DNA of 64,000 bases. It comes from Bacillota bacterium. Its GTDB lineage: Bacteria > Bacillota > Clostridia > Christensenellales > Aristaeellaceae. Shown piece by piece: positions 1-8,665 of the stretch. The stretch's first letter is position 1, and the number at the start of each line of letters is the position of its first letter. The stretch covers positions 68,508-132,507 of the forward strand of contig JAEZRP010000013.1 in the NCBI GenBank assembly GCA_023444095.1, read 5' to 3'. Position numbers and translations under genes: made by a program. The notes beneath the pieces are model-generated. The model saw only the letters and a list, made by a program, of their open reading frames with translations, ran no database searches and was not told where the DNA came from.

Positions 1-190
1 ACTCGCCCACGTAAAACGCGAGCGAGCTCATGGTGGCGGCGAGCCCCGCGAGCGCCACGGAGCCCGATGTAAAATCAATGAATTCGGCGACGACCGTCTC
101 GTTTGGGATGAAGGAAAGCGCGGTGTAGAACAGCGCCCCCTCGAGCACCATGAAGACGGAGTTGCGCCTGACGATCCTTTGTGCGTCCAT
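1..190 (-). CDS. MFS transporter, N-terminal part (runs off left edge)
   Basis: Only the first 63 codons are in the window. The protein starts MDAQRIVRRNSVFMVLEG and shows two hydrophobic stretches, as expected for the start of transmembrane helices 1 and 2 of a major facilitator permease. It lies 21 bp downstream of murG on the same strand, so it may be co-transcribed. The substrate cannot be judged from this fragment. MFS assignment rests on the N-terminal sequence pattern only. Confidence 0.6.
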   Translation of the reverse strand, partial: MDAQRIVRRNSVFMVLEGALFYTALSFIPNETVVAEFIDFTSGSVALAGLAATMSSLAFYVGE

Positions 191-211
191 TTGTACCCCG
201 ACTGCGAATGC

Positions 212-1279
212 TTATTTCTTGGCGGCCTTGTCGATTTCGCGGAGCACGTTTTCAAGCCCGTTCGCGCAGGGTTCGCGGTCCATCGCCTCGTAGAGCGGGC
301 CGCGTCCGGCGTAAAGCCTGATGATCGCGTCGTAGAGCGTCTTCCCGTTCAGTTCCTCCTGCATGAGCCTGTGCGCGAGGCCGCGCTCGACGAAGGACTG
401 CGCGTTCACGATCTGGTCGCCCCGGCTCGCGCCTTTGGGGTACGGGATGAGGAGCGCGGGCTTCCGAAGCGCCACAATCTCGCAGAGCGTATTCGCGCCC
501 GCGCGGGAAACGAGAACGTCCGCGCACGCATAGGCGTCCGCCATATCCTCGTCGAGATATTCGCATTGGGCATAGTTTTTTGTGCCCTCGACCGACGCGT
601 TAAAGTTGCCGGGGCCGCAGAGATGCAGCACCTGAAAGGACTCGGTGAGCTTTTGCAGCGCCTCCACCACGGCATTGTTGATCGCGACCGCACCACTCGA
701 ACCCCCGGTCACCATGACCACCGGGATGCCGTCCTTGAACCCGAAACGCTTGAGTCCGCGCTTCCGGTCGCCCTTGAGGATTTCAGGGCGGATGGGCGTG
801 CCCGTGTAAAGGCCCTTCGGCCCCGCCAGCTTCGCGGCCTCTGGGAACGTACAGCAGAGTACATTCACAAAAGGAGACGTCAACCGGTTCGCGAGCCCGG
901 GCGTCATGTCCGATTCGTGGCTGACGACGGGAACCCCGTTCAGCCGCGCACCGTAGACCACGGGGACGGACACGAAGCCGCCTTTTGAGAACACGACGTT
1001 CGGCTTGAGCTCCCTGATCAATTTCCGCGCCTGCGCCACACCCTTGACGACGCGGAATGGATCTGTCAGATTTTTGGGATCAACATACCTCCGGAGCTTT
1101 CCGCAAGCGACGGCATGATAGGTAACGCCCTCGATGGGCGAGACGAGTCGCTCTTCGACGGAGTCGGCCGCGCCGATGTAATGCACATCCCAGCCGTCCT
1201 GGAGAAGCCTCGGAATCAGCGCCAGATTCGGCGTCACATGTCCCGCCGTTCCCCCACCGGTCAAAACGATCCTCTTCAT
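212..1279 (-). CDS. murG: MurG, lipid II-forming GlcNAc transferase
   Basis: Transfers GlcNAc from UDP-GlcNAc to undecaprenyl-PP-MurNAc-pentapeptide at the inner face of the membrane, the last cytoplasmic step of peptidoglycan synthesis. The first glycine loop is seen as LTGGGTAGHVTPN at residues 5-17, the second glycine-rich site as VTGGSSGA near the middle, and the donor-site region as SRAGANTLCEI. The chosen ATG (1277-1279) has GAGGGA 7 bp upstream and begins MKRIVLTGG; a longer frame to 1342 adds an arginine-rich leader without family support. It is about 355 aa, the normal size. Unlike many Firmicutes it is not in a dcw cluster here. Confidence 0.95.
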   Translation of the reverse strand: MKRIVLTGGGTAGHVTPNLALIPRLLQDGWDVHYIGAADSVEERLVSPIEGVTYHAVACGKLRRYVDPKNLTDPFRVVKGVAQARKLIRELKPNVVFSKGGFVSVPVVYGARLNGVPVVSHESDMTPGLANRLTSPFVNVLCCTFPEAAKLAGPKGLYTGTPIRPEILKGDRKRGLKRFGFKDGIPVVMVTGGSSGAVAINNAVVEALQKLTESFQVLHLCGPGNFNASVEGTKNYAQCEYLDEDMADAYACADVLVSRAGANTLCEIVALRKPALLIPYPKGASRGDQIVNAQSFVERGLAHRLMQEELNGKTLYDAIIRLYAGRGPLYEAMDREPCANGLENVLREIDKAAKK

Positions 1280-1493
1280 TCGATCAATCCCTCGCCGCTT
1301 TGCGGCCAAACGATATCTTGTTTCCCGGCGTGCCGGTCCCATACGCGACCCGCCGACCCGGAACCCGCGCGCGGATTCCTAAGCCATTATATCACGGGGG
1401 CGGCAAAAAAGTTTTTCATTTGCTGTAAAACTTCTTTTGTTTTTGCAGATTTTGATTTATCATGTTATTGATACGGATACGGGAGGTGCGAGC

Positions 1494-3101
1494 ATGGCAT
1501 ATCAGGCGCTCTACAGGGCGTGGCGTCCCCAGACATTCGCGGAAATCTTCGGGCAGGACGCGATTGTAAGGACGCTCGAGCGGCAGATTCTCTCCAAGAG
1601 GATCGCGCACGCCTACCTGTTCTGCGGCCCGCGCGGCACGGGCAAGACATCGGCCGCGAAGGTGTTCGCCCGCGCGATCAACTGCCTGGATGAAACAAGC
1701 CCCGAGCCCTGCGGCGCGTGCGAATCGTGCGTGGCACTCCAGCAGGAGAGTTCCATGGACGTCGTCGAGATCGACGCCGCGTCCAACAACGGCGTGGACG
1801 AGATTCGCGACCTGCGCGAAAGGGTCAAGTATCCCCCCGCGATCGCGAAATACAAGGTTTACATCATCGACGAGGTGCACATGCTCTCGACGGGCGCCTT
1901 TAACGCGCTTCTCAAGACCCTTGAGGAGCCGCCCGCCCACGCGGTGTTCATCCTCGCGACCACGGAGCCGCAGCGCCTCCCCGCCACCATCCTCTCCCGC
2001 TGTCAGCGGTTCGATTTCAGGCGGATCGGCGTGGAGACCATCGTTGAAAAGCTGATGATCGTTCTGGGCGGCATCGGCCGCGAGGCGGAGGACGGTGCGC
2101 TCTACGAGATCGCGCGCGCGGCGGAGGGCGCGCTGCGCGACGCGCTGTCGCTCCTCGACGTCTGCCTTTCCTATACGGATTCCGTCGTGACCGAGACGCT
2201 CGCGCGGGATATCCTCGGAACCTCCGGCAGGGCGTTCCTGTTTTCCTTCTTCGACGCGCTCGTCGACTGCGACGCGAAATACTGCCTCGAGGCGATCGCG
2301 GAGGCGATGGACACGGGCCGCGATCCGCAGGTATTCGCCCGCGACGTCGTGACCCACGCGCGCACGGCACTTCTCGCAGGCATCGTGGAAGACAGCCTCG
2401 AGAGGCTCACGGAAATTACGGCGGAGGACGCCGCGCGCTTCCGCGCGCTCGCGGAACGAACGCCGCGCGAGAAGCTGACCCGGGTCATGGAGCTTTTCAT
2501 GAAGGCGGAACCGGACATGAAGTGGGCGACCCAACCGCGCACGATCCTGGAGCTATGCGCCGTGCGCGCCTGCCACCCGGAGGCGGAGCGGGACGCGAGC
2601 CTCGAGGAGCGGGTTGCGAGGATTGAGGCCGCGCTCAAAGACGGCGTCGCCGTCCGGTCCGCTCCACTTGAGGGAGTCGCAGGGAACCCCGCCTCCGCAC
2701 CGATGTCGGAACCATTGAAAAAGCCAGTTGAAGCGCCGAAATCCATGCCCGCGAACGCCGTCGCGCCGCCGAAGGAGTATCTCGACGCCATCTCCGCCGT
2801 GACGGGCGAAAACCCGTCCGTCAAGGGGCCTGTCGCCGCAATGGTGTTCGTCGGAATCGCGGACGGCGTCGCGCAAGTGGAGTTCCCGAAAAAAAGCATG
2901 ATGTTCATGAAGGTGCTGGAACGAAAGACCGAACTCTTCGACGCCGCGCTCACCAAAGCGTTCGGAGCGCCGATGAGGATCTCCATGGCGCTCGAAGGCG
3001 CGGCGCGGCCCGCGGCGAAGACGACGCCCGCCCCCGCGAAGGGAGTCATTGAGCAGTCGTACGACATCTTCGGCCGAGAAAACATCGAGCTCACGGAGTA
3101 A
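1494..3101 (+). CDS. dnaX: DNA polymerase III subunit gamma/tau
   Basis: Clamp-loader ATPase of the replisome. Starts MAYQALYRAWRPQTF, preceded by GGGAGGTG; an upstream in-frame start at 1437 lacks this signal. Walker A is GPRGTGKT near residue 45, the zinc module has four Cys just after it (CLDETSPEPCGACESC), Walker B is IIDEVHML, and sensor 1 is LATTEP. At 535 aa it carries a Pro/Ala-rich tail (residues ~390-450) leading to a tau-like C-terminal domain. The usual next genes (ybaB, recR) are absent: the stop is followed two bases later by an M3 peptidase gene. Confidence 0.95.
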   Translation: MAYQALYRAWRPQTFAEIFGQDAIVRTLERQILSKRIAHAYLFCGPRGTGKTSAAKVFARAINCLDETSPEPCGACESCVALQQESSMDVVEIDAASNNGVDEIRDLRERVKYPPAIAKYKVYIIDEVHMLSTGAFNALLKTLEEPPAHAVFILATTEPQRLPATILSRCQRFDFRRIGVETIVEKLMIVLGGIGREAEDGALYEIARAAEGALRDALSLLDVCLSYTDSVVTETLARDILGTSGRAFLFSFFDALVDCDAKYCLEAIAEAMDTGRDPQVFARDVVTHARTALLAGIVEDSLERLTEITAEDAARFRALAERTPREKLTRVMELFMKAEPDMKWATQPRTILELCAVRACHPEAERDASLEERVARIEAALKDGVAVRSAPLEGVAGNPASAPMSEPLKKPVEAPKSMPANAVAPPKEYLDAISAVTGENPSVKGPVAAMVFVGIADGVAQVEFPKKSMMFMKVLERKTELFDAALTKAFGAPMRISMALEGAARPAAKTTPAPAKGVIEQSYDIFGRENIELTE

Positions 3102-3103
3102 CC

Positions 3104-4789
3104 ATGAAATTCGCTGATATCCCATATGAGAGGCCGGATCTGGATGCGGCGCACGCTTCACTTCTTTCCATCTCGCGGCGGATGAGCGGCGCGGCATCCA
3201 CACGGGAGCGGCTCACCGTCCTCGCGGAGTACGAGGCGGAGCTCTCCCACCTGACGACCGTCCTCGCGCTCACCCAGCTTCGGTACTATCTGGACACCGC
3301 CGACCCACGGCGCGCGTCGGACATGGCGTATCTGAGCGAGAACGCACCTCGCCTCGACGCGGTCGCGAACGAGATCACCTCGGCGCTGCTCGATGCACCG
3401 GAGCGGGAGGGCCTCGCGCGCGCGCTCGGCACGTTTTTCTTCGATCAGGCGGCGGCGCATCGGAAAACGACCTCCGCGCCGAACGAACCTCTCCTGATCG
3501 AGGAACAGGCGCTCGTCCAGCGCTACACCGCGCTGACCGCACAGGCGGCCGTGCGATACGAGGACAGGCAGCGCTCCCTCACGGAAATGACCCGCTTCTT
3601 CACCAACCCCTCGCGCGAAATCCGGCGTTCCGCGATGCGGGCTGCGAATGGCTGGTACGAGGAGAACGCGCCGGAGCTCGACGAAATATTCGATCGGCTC
3701 GTCAAAAACCGCGCGCGGCAGGCGAAGAACCTCGGCTTCGAAACGTATACCGACCTCCGCTACGCCACGCGCTACGGTTACGGCAGACGGGAGATCGAGT
3801 CCTTCCGCGCGCGCGTCCAAAGGACGTGGGTGCCGCTCGTCTGCGCGGTCAAGGAGAGACAAAGAAAGCGCCTCGGGGTGGAGACGTTTCGCATGTACGA
3901 CTCCCCCGCGCGCTTTCCGGACGGCAATCCGAAGCTTCGGGTCAAGCGCCGCGCATTCGTCGAGAGGGCGCGGGCCATGTTCGAAGAGCTGAGCCCCGAG
4001 GCGGGCTGTTACTTCCGCACGCTCGACGAGTGCGGCATGCTGGACCTGTTCGACCGGAAAGGAAAGGCGACCTACGCTGGCTTCTGCCTCTGGCTTCCGG
4101 ACTACAAGATGGACTTCATCTCCGCGCGCTTCTCGGGCGATCAGTCGGACTTTGAAATCCTGACGCACGAGTTCGGCCACGCGTACGCATCCTTCCGTGC
4201 GGAGAAGGCGGGCGTGCGGTTCTCCCAACTCGACGCGCCGCAGGAGATCATGGAGACGCACTCCAAGTCCATGGAGCTGTTCACCCTGCCCTATGCGGAC
4301 ATGTTCTTCGAAGGCGACGCCCGCCGCTATCGGATCAAGCAGCTCGAGTATATCGCGTTCTTCGTCACCTCGATCTGCCAGGGCGACGAATTTCAGCACG
4401 CGATCTACGATCATCCGGAGAGGACGGCTGCGGAGCGCAACGAGACCTACGCGCGCGTCTACCGAACGTACAATCCGTACCTCGACGAGAGCGACCTGCC
4501 GTTTATCTCCTGGGGCTCCCAGTGGCAGAGTGAGCTTGTTCTCTACTCCATGCCCTTCTACTACATCGACTACGCGCTCGCGCAGGTGTTCGCGCTCGCG
4601 CTCTACCGGGAGTCGCTCTCGGACGTCGACGCCGCGTGGGCGCGCTACCTCGGATTCATGGACGCGGCGGGAACGCTGCCTCTCCCCGCGCTCGCGCGGG
4701 CCTGCGGGCTTCCCGACCCATTCGATGAGGGAACGCTCGAAGACCTCGCGGCGTTTCTCATGGACGAGCTTGAAAAACTCGGAGATTAG
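3104..4789 (+). CDS. M3 family oligoendopeptidase
   Basis: Cytoplasmic zinc metallopeptidase of the PepF/thimet type that cuts short peptides. The HExxH zinc site is LTHEFGHAYASF at about residue 350, and the third ligand glutamate lies in METHSKSMELF some 30 residues later, as in the family. Length of 561 aa is typical and there is no signal peptide. It starts 2 bp after dnaX, so it is probably co-transcribed. Its stop codon overlaps by 4 bp the end of the convergent ABC permease gene, leaving no room for a terminator between them. Confidence 0.93.
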   Translation: MKFADIPYERPDLDAAHASLLSISRRMSGAASTRERLTVLAEYEAELSHLTTVLALTQLRYYLDTADPRRASDMAYLSENAPRLDAVANEITSALLDAPEREGLARALGTFFFDQAAAHRKTTSAPNEPLLIEEQALVQRYTALTAQAAVRYEDRQRSLTEMTRFFTNPSREIRRSAMRAANGWYEENAPELDEIFDRLVKNRARQAKNLGFETYTDLRYATRYGYGRREIESFRARVQRTWVPLVCAVKERQRKRLGVETFRMYDSPARFPDGNPKLRVKRRAFVERARAMFEELSPEAGCYFRTLDECGMLDLFDRKGKATYAGFCLWLPDYKMDFISARFSGDQSDFEILTHEFGHAYASFRAEKAGVRFSQLDAPQEIMETHSKSMELFTLPYADMFFEGDARRYRIKQLEYIAFFVTSICQGDEFQHAIYDHPERTAAERNETYARVYRTYNPYLDESDLPFISWGSQWQSELVLYSMPFYYIDYALAQVFALALYRESLSDVDAAWARYLGFMDAAGTLPLPALARACGLPDPFDEGTLEDLAAFLMDELEKLGD

Positions 4790-5550
4790 ATGGTCTTCCG
4801 GTCGAAGAGCAGAGCCGCGCCGATCAAAAACGCGGCGGATACTCCCGTCAGTGTGAAAAGCGGCGCCATATAATCAGAAGCGGCGCGCGTCCCCGCGAGG
4901 AGCTCCATTCCCCCGCCCGCGAGCACAAAGGGATTCACTTCCCTGGCGGCGGGGATAACGTTCAGAGCCATCAGCACAATGACGAAAAGCCCCACGAACA
5001 GCAGGCATCCGTAGCCGCTCTTCCAGATGACCCCGCCCAACATGAGTGCGGAAAGCAGCAGAACCCCGAACGCCCACACGCCCACAAGCGCTGTCGGAAG
5101 GTGCGAGATCGCGCCATCCGGCCAGAAATAAGCGGTATAAGCCCACGTGACCAGAACGCAGAGGAAGTACGCACCCGTCCAGAAGAGCATGGTCGCGAGG
5201 AACTTCGCCGCGATCACCGACCTGCGTGAGAGACCCTTCGTGAGCGGCTGGATGAGCGTCCCCCGGCTGAACTCGCCCGCCATCGCGCCGGAGAACAGAA
5301 CGACCAGGACGATCAGCCCCATCTGCGGTACGTTTTTGAAAAACTGCGCCCACGAGTCCATGGCAGAGGGCGTGGGAACGGTCATTGTGATCCCTTCCGG
5401 CAGAAAGCGCGCGATGATTTCCGGCATCAGCTTCGCAAACAGCGGATTCATGATCCCGAAGAGTAGAAACACCAATCCCAGCACGGTGAGCTTGTGCGTA
5501 CGCGTTGCTTCCATGAACTCTTTTTTCAGAAAAGCCTGAAATCCGTTCAT
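4786..5550 (-). CDS. ABC-2 type transporter permease
   Basis: About 254 aa with six predicted membrane helices (for example LTVLGLVFLLFGIM, MGLIVLVVLFSGAMAG, FVGLFVIVLMALNVI) and the SRGTLIQPLTKG segment typical of ABC-2 permeases. The start MNGFQAFLKKEFMEA overlaps the stop of the ATPase gene by 4 bp (ATGA), indicating translational coupling. A longer frame to 6261 is only the antisense-like extension through the ATPase. Last gene of a four-gene operon; likely an exporter, substrate unknown. Confidence 0.9.
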   Translation of the reverse strand: MNGFQAFLKKEFMEATRTHKLTVLGLVFLLFGIMNPLFAKLMPEIIARFLPEGITMTVPTPSAMDSWAQFFKNVPQMGLIVLVVLFSGAMAGEFSRGTLIQPLTKGLSRRSVIAAKFLATMLFWTGAYFLCVLVTWAYTAYFWPDGAISHLPTALVGVWAFGVLLLSALMLGGVIWKSGYGCLLFVGLFVIVLMALNVIPAAREVNPFVLAGGGMELLAGTRAASDYMAPLFTLTGVSAAFLIGAALLFDRKTI

Positions 5551-6449
5551 TGTACAGCCTCCATGAACAGGCTCTCCAGCGTGGGCTCGATGAGCTCCAG
5601 CCGGACGGGCCTGACGTCTTCCCGGGCGAGGCATGCGATCAGCGCGCCCTCCGCGTCCGAGATCGCCTCCGACCGGACGACCGCCGTCAACCCTTCGATC
5701 TCGGCGTCCGCGAGCGCGGACGCGCACCTCCGCATGTCCGCCGCGCTCGAGAATTCCACCGAAAGCCCGTCGTGCCGCCGCCGCGCGCGCAACTCCGCGA
5801 GCGTGCCGTCCAGCGCGAGCTTGCCGCCCTTGAGGACCGCCACCCGGTCGCAGATGCGCTCCGCGTCCGAGAGCGTATGGGTGGAGAAAAGAACCGTGGT
5901 CTTCCCGCGCAGTTCTCCAAGGATATCCAGAATCTCCCTGCGCCCCACGGGGTCGAGCGCGGCGGTCGGCTCGTCGCAGATGAGGAGCTTCGGCTCGCCC
6001 AGAAGCGCCTGCGCGATGCCCAACCGCTGCTTCATTCCCCGGGAAAACCCGCCGATTTTCCGCTCGCAGCCAGAGAGTCCGACTCGTTCGATGAGCGCGT
6101 CCGACCGCAATTTGATCTGCGCGGCGCGCATCCCGGCGATCTCGCCGCAGAAGCGCAGATACTCGCGCGGCCGCATGTAGCCGTAGAATTCCGGAACATC
6201 CGGAAGATAGCCGATCATGCGGTTGGTCTTCGTCTCGCCGTAGCGGACGCGCGCCCCGCACACCTCGACCGTGCCAGCATCCGCGCGCAGAAGCCCGAGG
6301 ATCAGCTTCATCGTGGTCGTCTTGCCAGCGCCGTTCTGCCCGAGGAAACCGAACACGCAGCCCTCCGGCACGGAAAATGACAAATCGTTGAGCACCCGGT
6401 TCGCCCCGAAGACCTTCGAAAGACCCTCAATCTTCAAAACGTCCATCAT
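5547..6449 (-). CDS. ABC transporter ATP-binding protein
   Basis: 300 aa ABC-2 exporter ATPase. Walker A GQNGAGKT at ~residue 38, signature FSRGMKQRLGIA, Walker B LLICDEPTAALDP, and switch histidine STHTLSDAE. The C-terminal ~80 residues form the accessory domain seen in CcmA/YxlF-type subunits. Sits between the PLDc_N gene and the permease with 4-bp overlaps at both ends. The pair should move a hydrophobic or peptide substrate outward; the regulator at the operon start suggests inducible resistance or homeostasis, which is inference. Confidence 0.95.
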   Translation of the reverse strand: MMDVLKIEGLSKVFGANRVLNDLSFSVPEGCVFGFLGQNGAGKTTTMKLILGLLRADAGTVEVCGARVRYGETKTNRMIGYLPDVPEFYGYMRPREYLRFCGEIAGMRAAQIKLRSDALIERVGLSGCERKIGGFSRGMKQRLGIAQALLGEPKLLICDEPTAALDPVGRREILDILGELRGKTTVLFSTHTLSDAERICDRVAVLKGGKLALDGTLAELRARRRHDGLSVEFSSAADMRRCASALADAEIEGLTAVVRSEAISDAEGALIACLAREDVRPVRLELIEPTLESLFMEAVQ

Positions 6450-6652
6450 TCGTCGCTCCTGCCGAACGCGAAGTAGCAGATCGGCCCGATGATCTGGATA
6501 AAAATTACCACGATGACCCAGATGACCCGGTTCCCGACCTTGTAGTGCCTGTGCCTCAGAACGTGCGTCAGCGCGACGATCATCAGCGCAAACTCGACGA
6601 CGATGTAAGGAATGAGAAACGGCAGAAACTCCTTCAACTCATTGATTCCCAT
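6446..6652 (-). CDS. PLDc_N domain small membrane protein
   Basis: 68 aa with two membrane helices: FLPFLIPYIVVEFALMIVALTHV and VIWVIVVIFIQIIGPICYFAFGR. This is the two-helix 'phospholipase D nuclease N-terminal' domain that occurs alone beside ABC exporters in Clostridia and Bacilli. The start MGINELKEF overlaps the end of the XRE regulator gene by 14 bp, and its stop overlaps the ATPase start by 4 bp. It may be an accessory subunit of the exporter; function is not established. Confidence 0.85.
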   Translation of the reverse strand: MGINELKEFLPFLIPYIVVEFALMIVALTHVLRHRHYKVGNRVIWVIVVIFIQIIGPICYFAFGRSDE

Positions 6653-7760
6653 GAGAACCTCCCATATTGTCCCTGAGTATGTCGACGATTTGCAAATACC
6701 GCACGTCCCCCCGCAGCGTCTGGAACATCGGATTTCCGGCAACGGCCTCCAGCATATCCTCTCGGATGACCGCTTTGCTCCGCGGCGGGCGCGCCCCGAG
6801 CGCAAGCCCGGAAAGCCAGCCTCCAAGCATATCGAAGTAGTCGTCCCCGCGCAGCTCGTACGAAAAGCGCGCGCACAGCTTAGCGTAGCGTTCGAGCATT
6901 TCGAGCGCCTCGTCGTTTTTGCCCCGTGCCACATCGGATTGCGCCGCCGCGAGGTAGAACTGCGCCATGGTGTTCGAGTGAAGCGCGTCCAGATTGTACG
7001 CCTCCGCGACGATGAGCGCCCGCCGGATCGTTTCCTCCGCCTTACGGCCGTCGTCCGCAACCATCATGAGGTAGGCAGGCGCGGCGCCGACGAGCAGAAG
7101 GAGCGCCTGGTAGATGGCGATCTGCGTGATCTCGACGGCCTCGCGCGTCTCGCCTAGCATCTGATGCGCCTGGGCGATGAGCGTACTCTCCGCCATCACC
7201 GGCTTTTTGCCGTCCCCGAGAAGCGCCAGCGCCTCCCGCGGCGCGCCGAGCAGCAGGCAGCACATGGCCTCCAGAAGCGCGGCCTCTTTCGCGAGATCCA
7301 GATCGTCCGTCCCCGCGCGCACACGCGCACACAGTTCAGCCGCCTCGCGCAGGACCTCCGGCCGGTCCTCGACCTTCGGCGCGAGCATGTGGTGGTTGAC
7401 GAGTAGGGCCGCCATCCGGTAGAGGAGAGACCAGCAGGAGTAGTACTTCCTGACCGCCTCCCGCACCTGCGCGTGTACGTCCCCGAACGGCCCATTTGCG
7501 AGCGCCTCCGCAAGCCGGAGGTACAGCCGCTCGACGTCCTTTTTCTCCATCTGTGGCTCGTAGCACAAGAGCTCGTCGATCGAAATTCCGAAGTACGCCG
7601 CCAGGATGGGCAGAAGCGCGATGTCCGGATAGCTCTGGCCCGTCTCCCACTTTGAGACAGACGCCTTCGAAACCCCCGCGTGCGCCGCAAGCTCGTCCTG
7701 CGTCACGCCCTTCTCCCGGCGCATGCGGGTCAAGACCCGCGCGATTCCGATCTCCTTCAT
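6639..7760 (-). CDS. XRE-family regulator with helical-repeat domain
   Basis: 373 aa. Residues ~5-60 form an HTH_3 domain (TQDELAAHAGVSKASVSKWETGQSYPD, in two parts TQDELAAHAGVSKAS and VSKWETGQ). The rest is all-helical and resembles TPR-like sensor repeats found in XRE proteins that control neighbouring transporters. It is the first gene of the operon with PLDc_N, ATPase and permease. ATG has GGGAGGTGAGG just upstream. Likely controls its own operon in response to a ligand bound by the repeat domain. Confidence 0.88.
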   Translation of the reverse strand: MKEIGIARVLTRMRREKGVTQDELAAHAGVSKASVSKWETGQSYPDIALLPILAAYFGISIDELLCYEPQMEKKDVERLYLRLAEALANGPFGDVHAQVREAVRKYYSCWSLLYRMAALLVNHHMLAPKVEDRPEVLREAAELCARVRAGTDDLDLAKEAALLEAMCCLLLGAPREALALLGDGKKPVMAESTLIAQAHQMLGETREAVEITQIAIYQALLLLVGAAPAYLMMVADDGRKAEETIRRALIVAEAYNLDALHSNTMAQFYLAAAQSDVARGKNDEALEMLERYAKLCARFSYELRGDDYFDMLGGWLSGLALGARPPRSKAVIREDMLEAVAGNPMFQTLRGDVRYLQIVDILRDNMGGSHGNQ

Positions 7761-7780
7761 TGCCTCACCTCCCGAACCCC

Positions 7781-7808
7781 ATTATACGCGATCCCCGGAA
7801 ATCCGCAA
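7781..7808 (-). promoter_or_regulatory. Promoter of the XRE-ABC operon
   Basis: TATAAT (-10, 7781-7786) with TTGCGG 16 bp upstream (7803-7808), reading toward the XRE gene. The ATG follows the -10 by about 20 bp, so the leader is very short. Confidence 0.6.
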
Positions 7809-7872
7809 TGGATTTGAACGCTACTTTCTTTTCGTTTGTCAACTGGCGCGATCCTTTTCCAGTCCTTCCGGG

Positions 7873-8334
7873 TCAAATCAACTCGTCGGCGCCCGGCGGC
7901 TGGAAAAGCGCCGCCCATTCCCTCAGGTTTTCATCCGAAATATAGAACACGGGCCTGTCCCCGGCGAACCGGTTGCGCACGACCAGCCGCCTTTTCAACT
8001 CGTCCAGGGAAACGTCCATATAGTGCAATCTGAAATCTGCTCCCAGCGCGCGTGCCCGCGCGCGGAAATCCTCGCGCTCCTCGCGCGCCCAACAGCCGAA
8101 GTCGAGGATGACGTCCGTCCCCAGCGCAAGCACCCGCGCCGCGACCGTCCACATGACCTGCTCGACCTTCGTATGGCGCTCATCGTGCGCGTCTTCGTCA
8201 ACGTCATGGCCAAACAAAAACAGGTGCCATTCGTCAGGTGTCAGCCGCAGGGCATTGTGCTCCCGCTCCAGTTCCTTCGCCCGCGTGGTCTTGCCGCTCC
8301 CCGGCAGTCCAACCATCAAATGGAGTATCGCCAT
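7873..8334 (-). CDS. P-loop kinase (AAA/zeta-toxin-like fold)
   Basis: 153 aa. Walker A GLPGSGKTTRAKELE at residues 9-23; a second Asp/Arg-rich region (RLTPDEWH) follows, as in small ATP-binding kinases related to YjjK/zeta-like proteins. DVILDFGCWAREERE resembles the lid-adjacent segment of this group. No antitoxin partner is seen: neighbours are the XRE regulator and the HPr-like gene, both separated by gaps. It may phosphorylate a small molecule; the substrate is unknown. Confidence 0.75.
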   Translation of the reverse strand: MAILHLMVGLPGSGKTTRAKELEREHNALRLTPDEWHLFLFGHDVDEDAHDERHTKVEQVMWTVAARVLALGTDVILDFGCWAREEREDFRARARALGADFRLHYMDVSLDELKRRLVVRNRFAGDRPVFYISDENLREWAALFQPPGADELI

Positions 8335-8354
8335 ATCATCCCTCCAAACATGCG

Positions 8355-8381
8355 AAAAGCGCGACCCTCTCGGGCCGCGCC
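8355..8381 (-). terminator. Intrinsic terminator after the HPr-like gene
   Basis: On the minus strand GCGCGGCCC, loop GAGA, GGGTCGCGC and then TTTT. It lies 15 bp after the stop of the Crh-like gene and ends the murB-whiA-crh transcript. Confidence 0.75.
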
Positions 8382-8395
8382 CATTCTTTCGGCGT

Positions 8396-8647
8396 TCACG
8401 CCTCTATCAGCTCGCGTATGCTTCCCGCGGCCATGACCTCATCGCAACCTTCCGCGATAATCCTGACCCGCGTGCCCTCGCGCAATTCCAGCGACAGAAT
8501 CCCGATCAGCGAGCCGAGCACGACCCGCTTACTGCCCATCTCCAGCTCCGTAACCGAATCGAATCTGGAGGCGCGCTGGATGATCTCCGCCGCCAGGTCG
8601 GGCGTTATGCCGTCGGCGGCCCGAAACGTCGCCTCCAGCTTGACCAT
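8396..8647 (-). CDS. HPr-family protein, Crh-like (no His15)
   Basis: 83 aa, the normal HPr length. The phosphotransfer histidine is missing: the region that reads GLHARPA in HPr is DGITPDLA here, with Thr at position 15. The regulatory serine is kept exactly at position 46 in GSLIGILSLEL, and RVRIIAEG matches the final strand. This is the pattern of B. subtilis Crh, which takes part in carbon control by Ser46 phosphorylation but not in PTS sugar transport. Its location directly after whiA is also that of crh. Whether HPr kinase acts on it is inference. Confidence 0.85.
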   Translation of the reverse strand: MVKLEATFRAADGITPDLAAEIIQRASRFDSVTELEMGSKRVVLGSLIGILSLELREGTRVRIIAEGCDEVMAAGSIRELIEA

Positions 8648-8665
8648 GTCCCCACACTCCTCACA

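Noticed and set aside
7873..8334. RapZ (missing between murB and whiA)
   Set aside because: Too short (153 aa against ~290) and lacks the C-terminal domain of RapZ.
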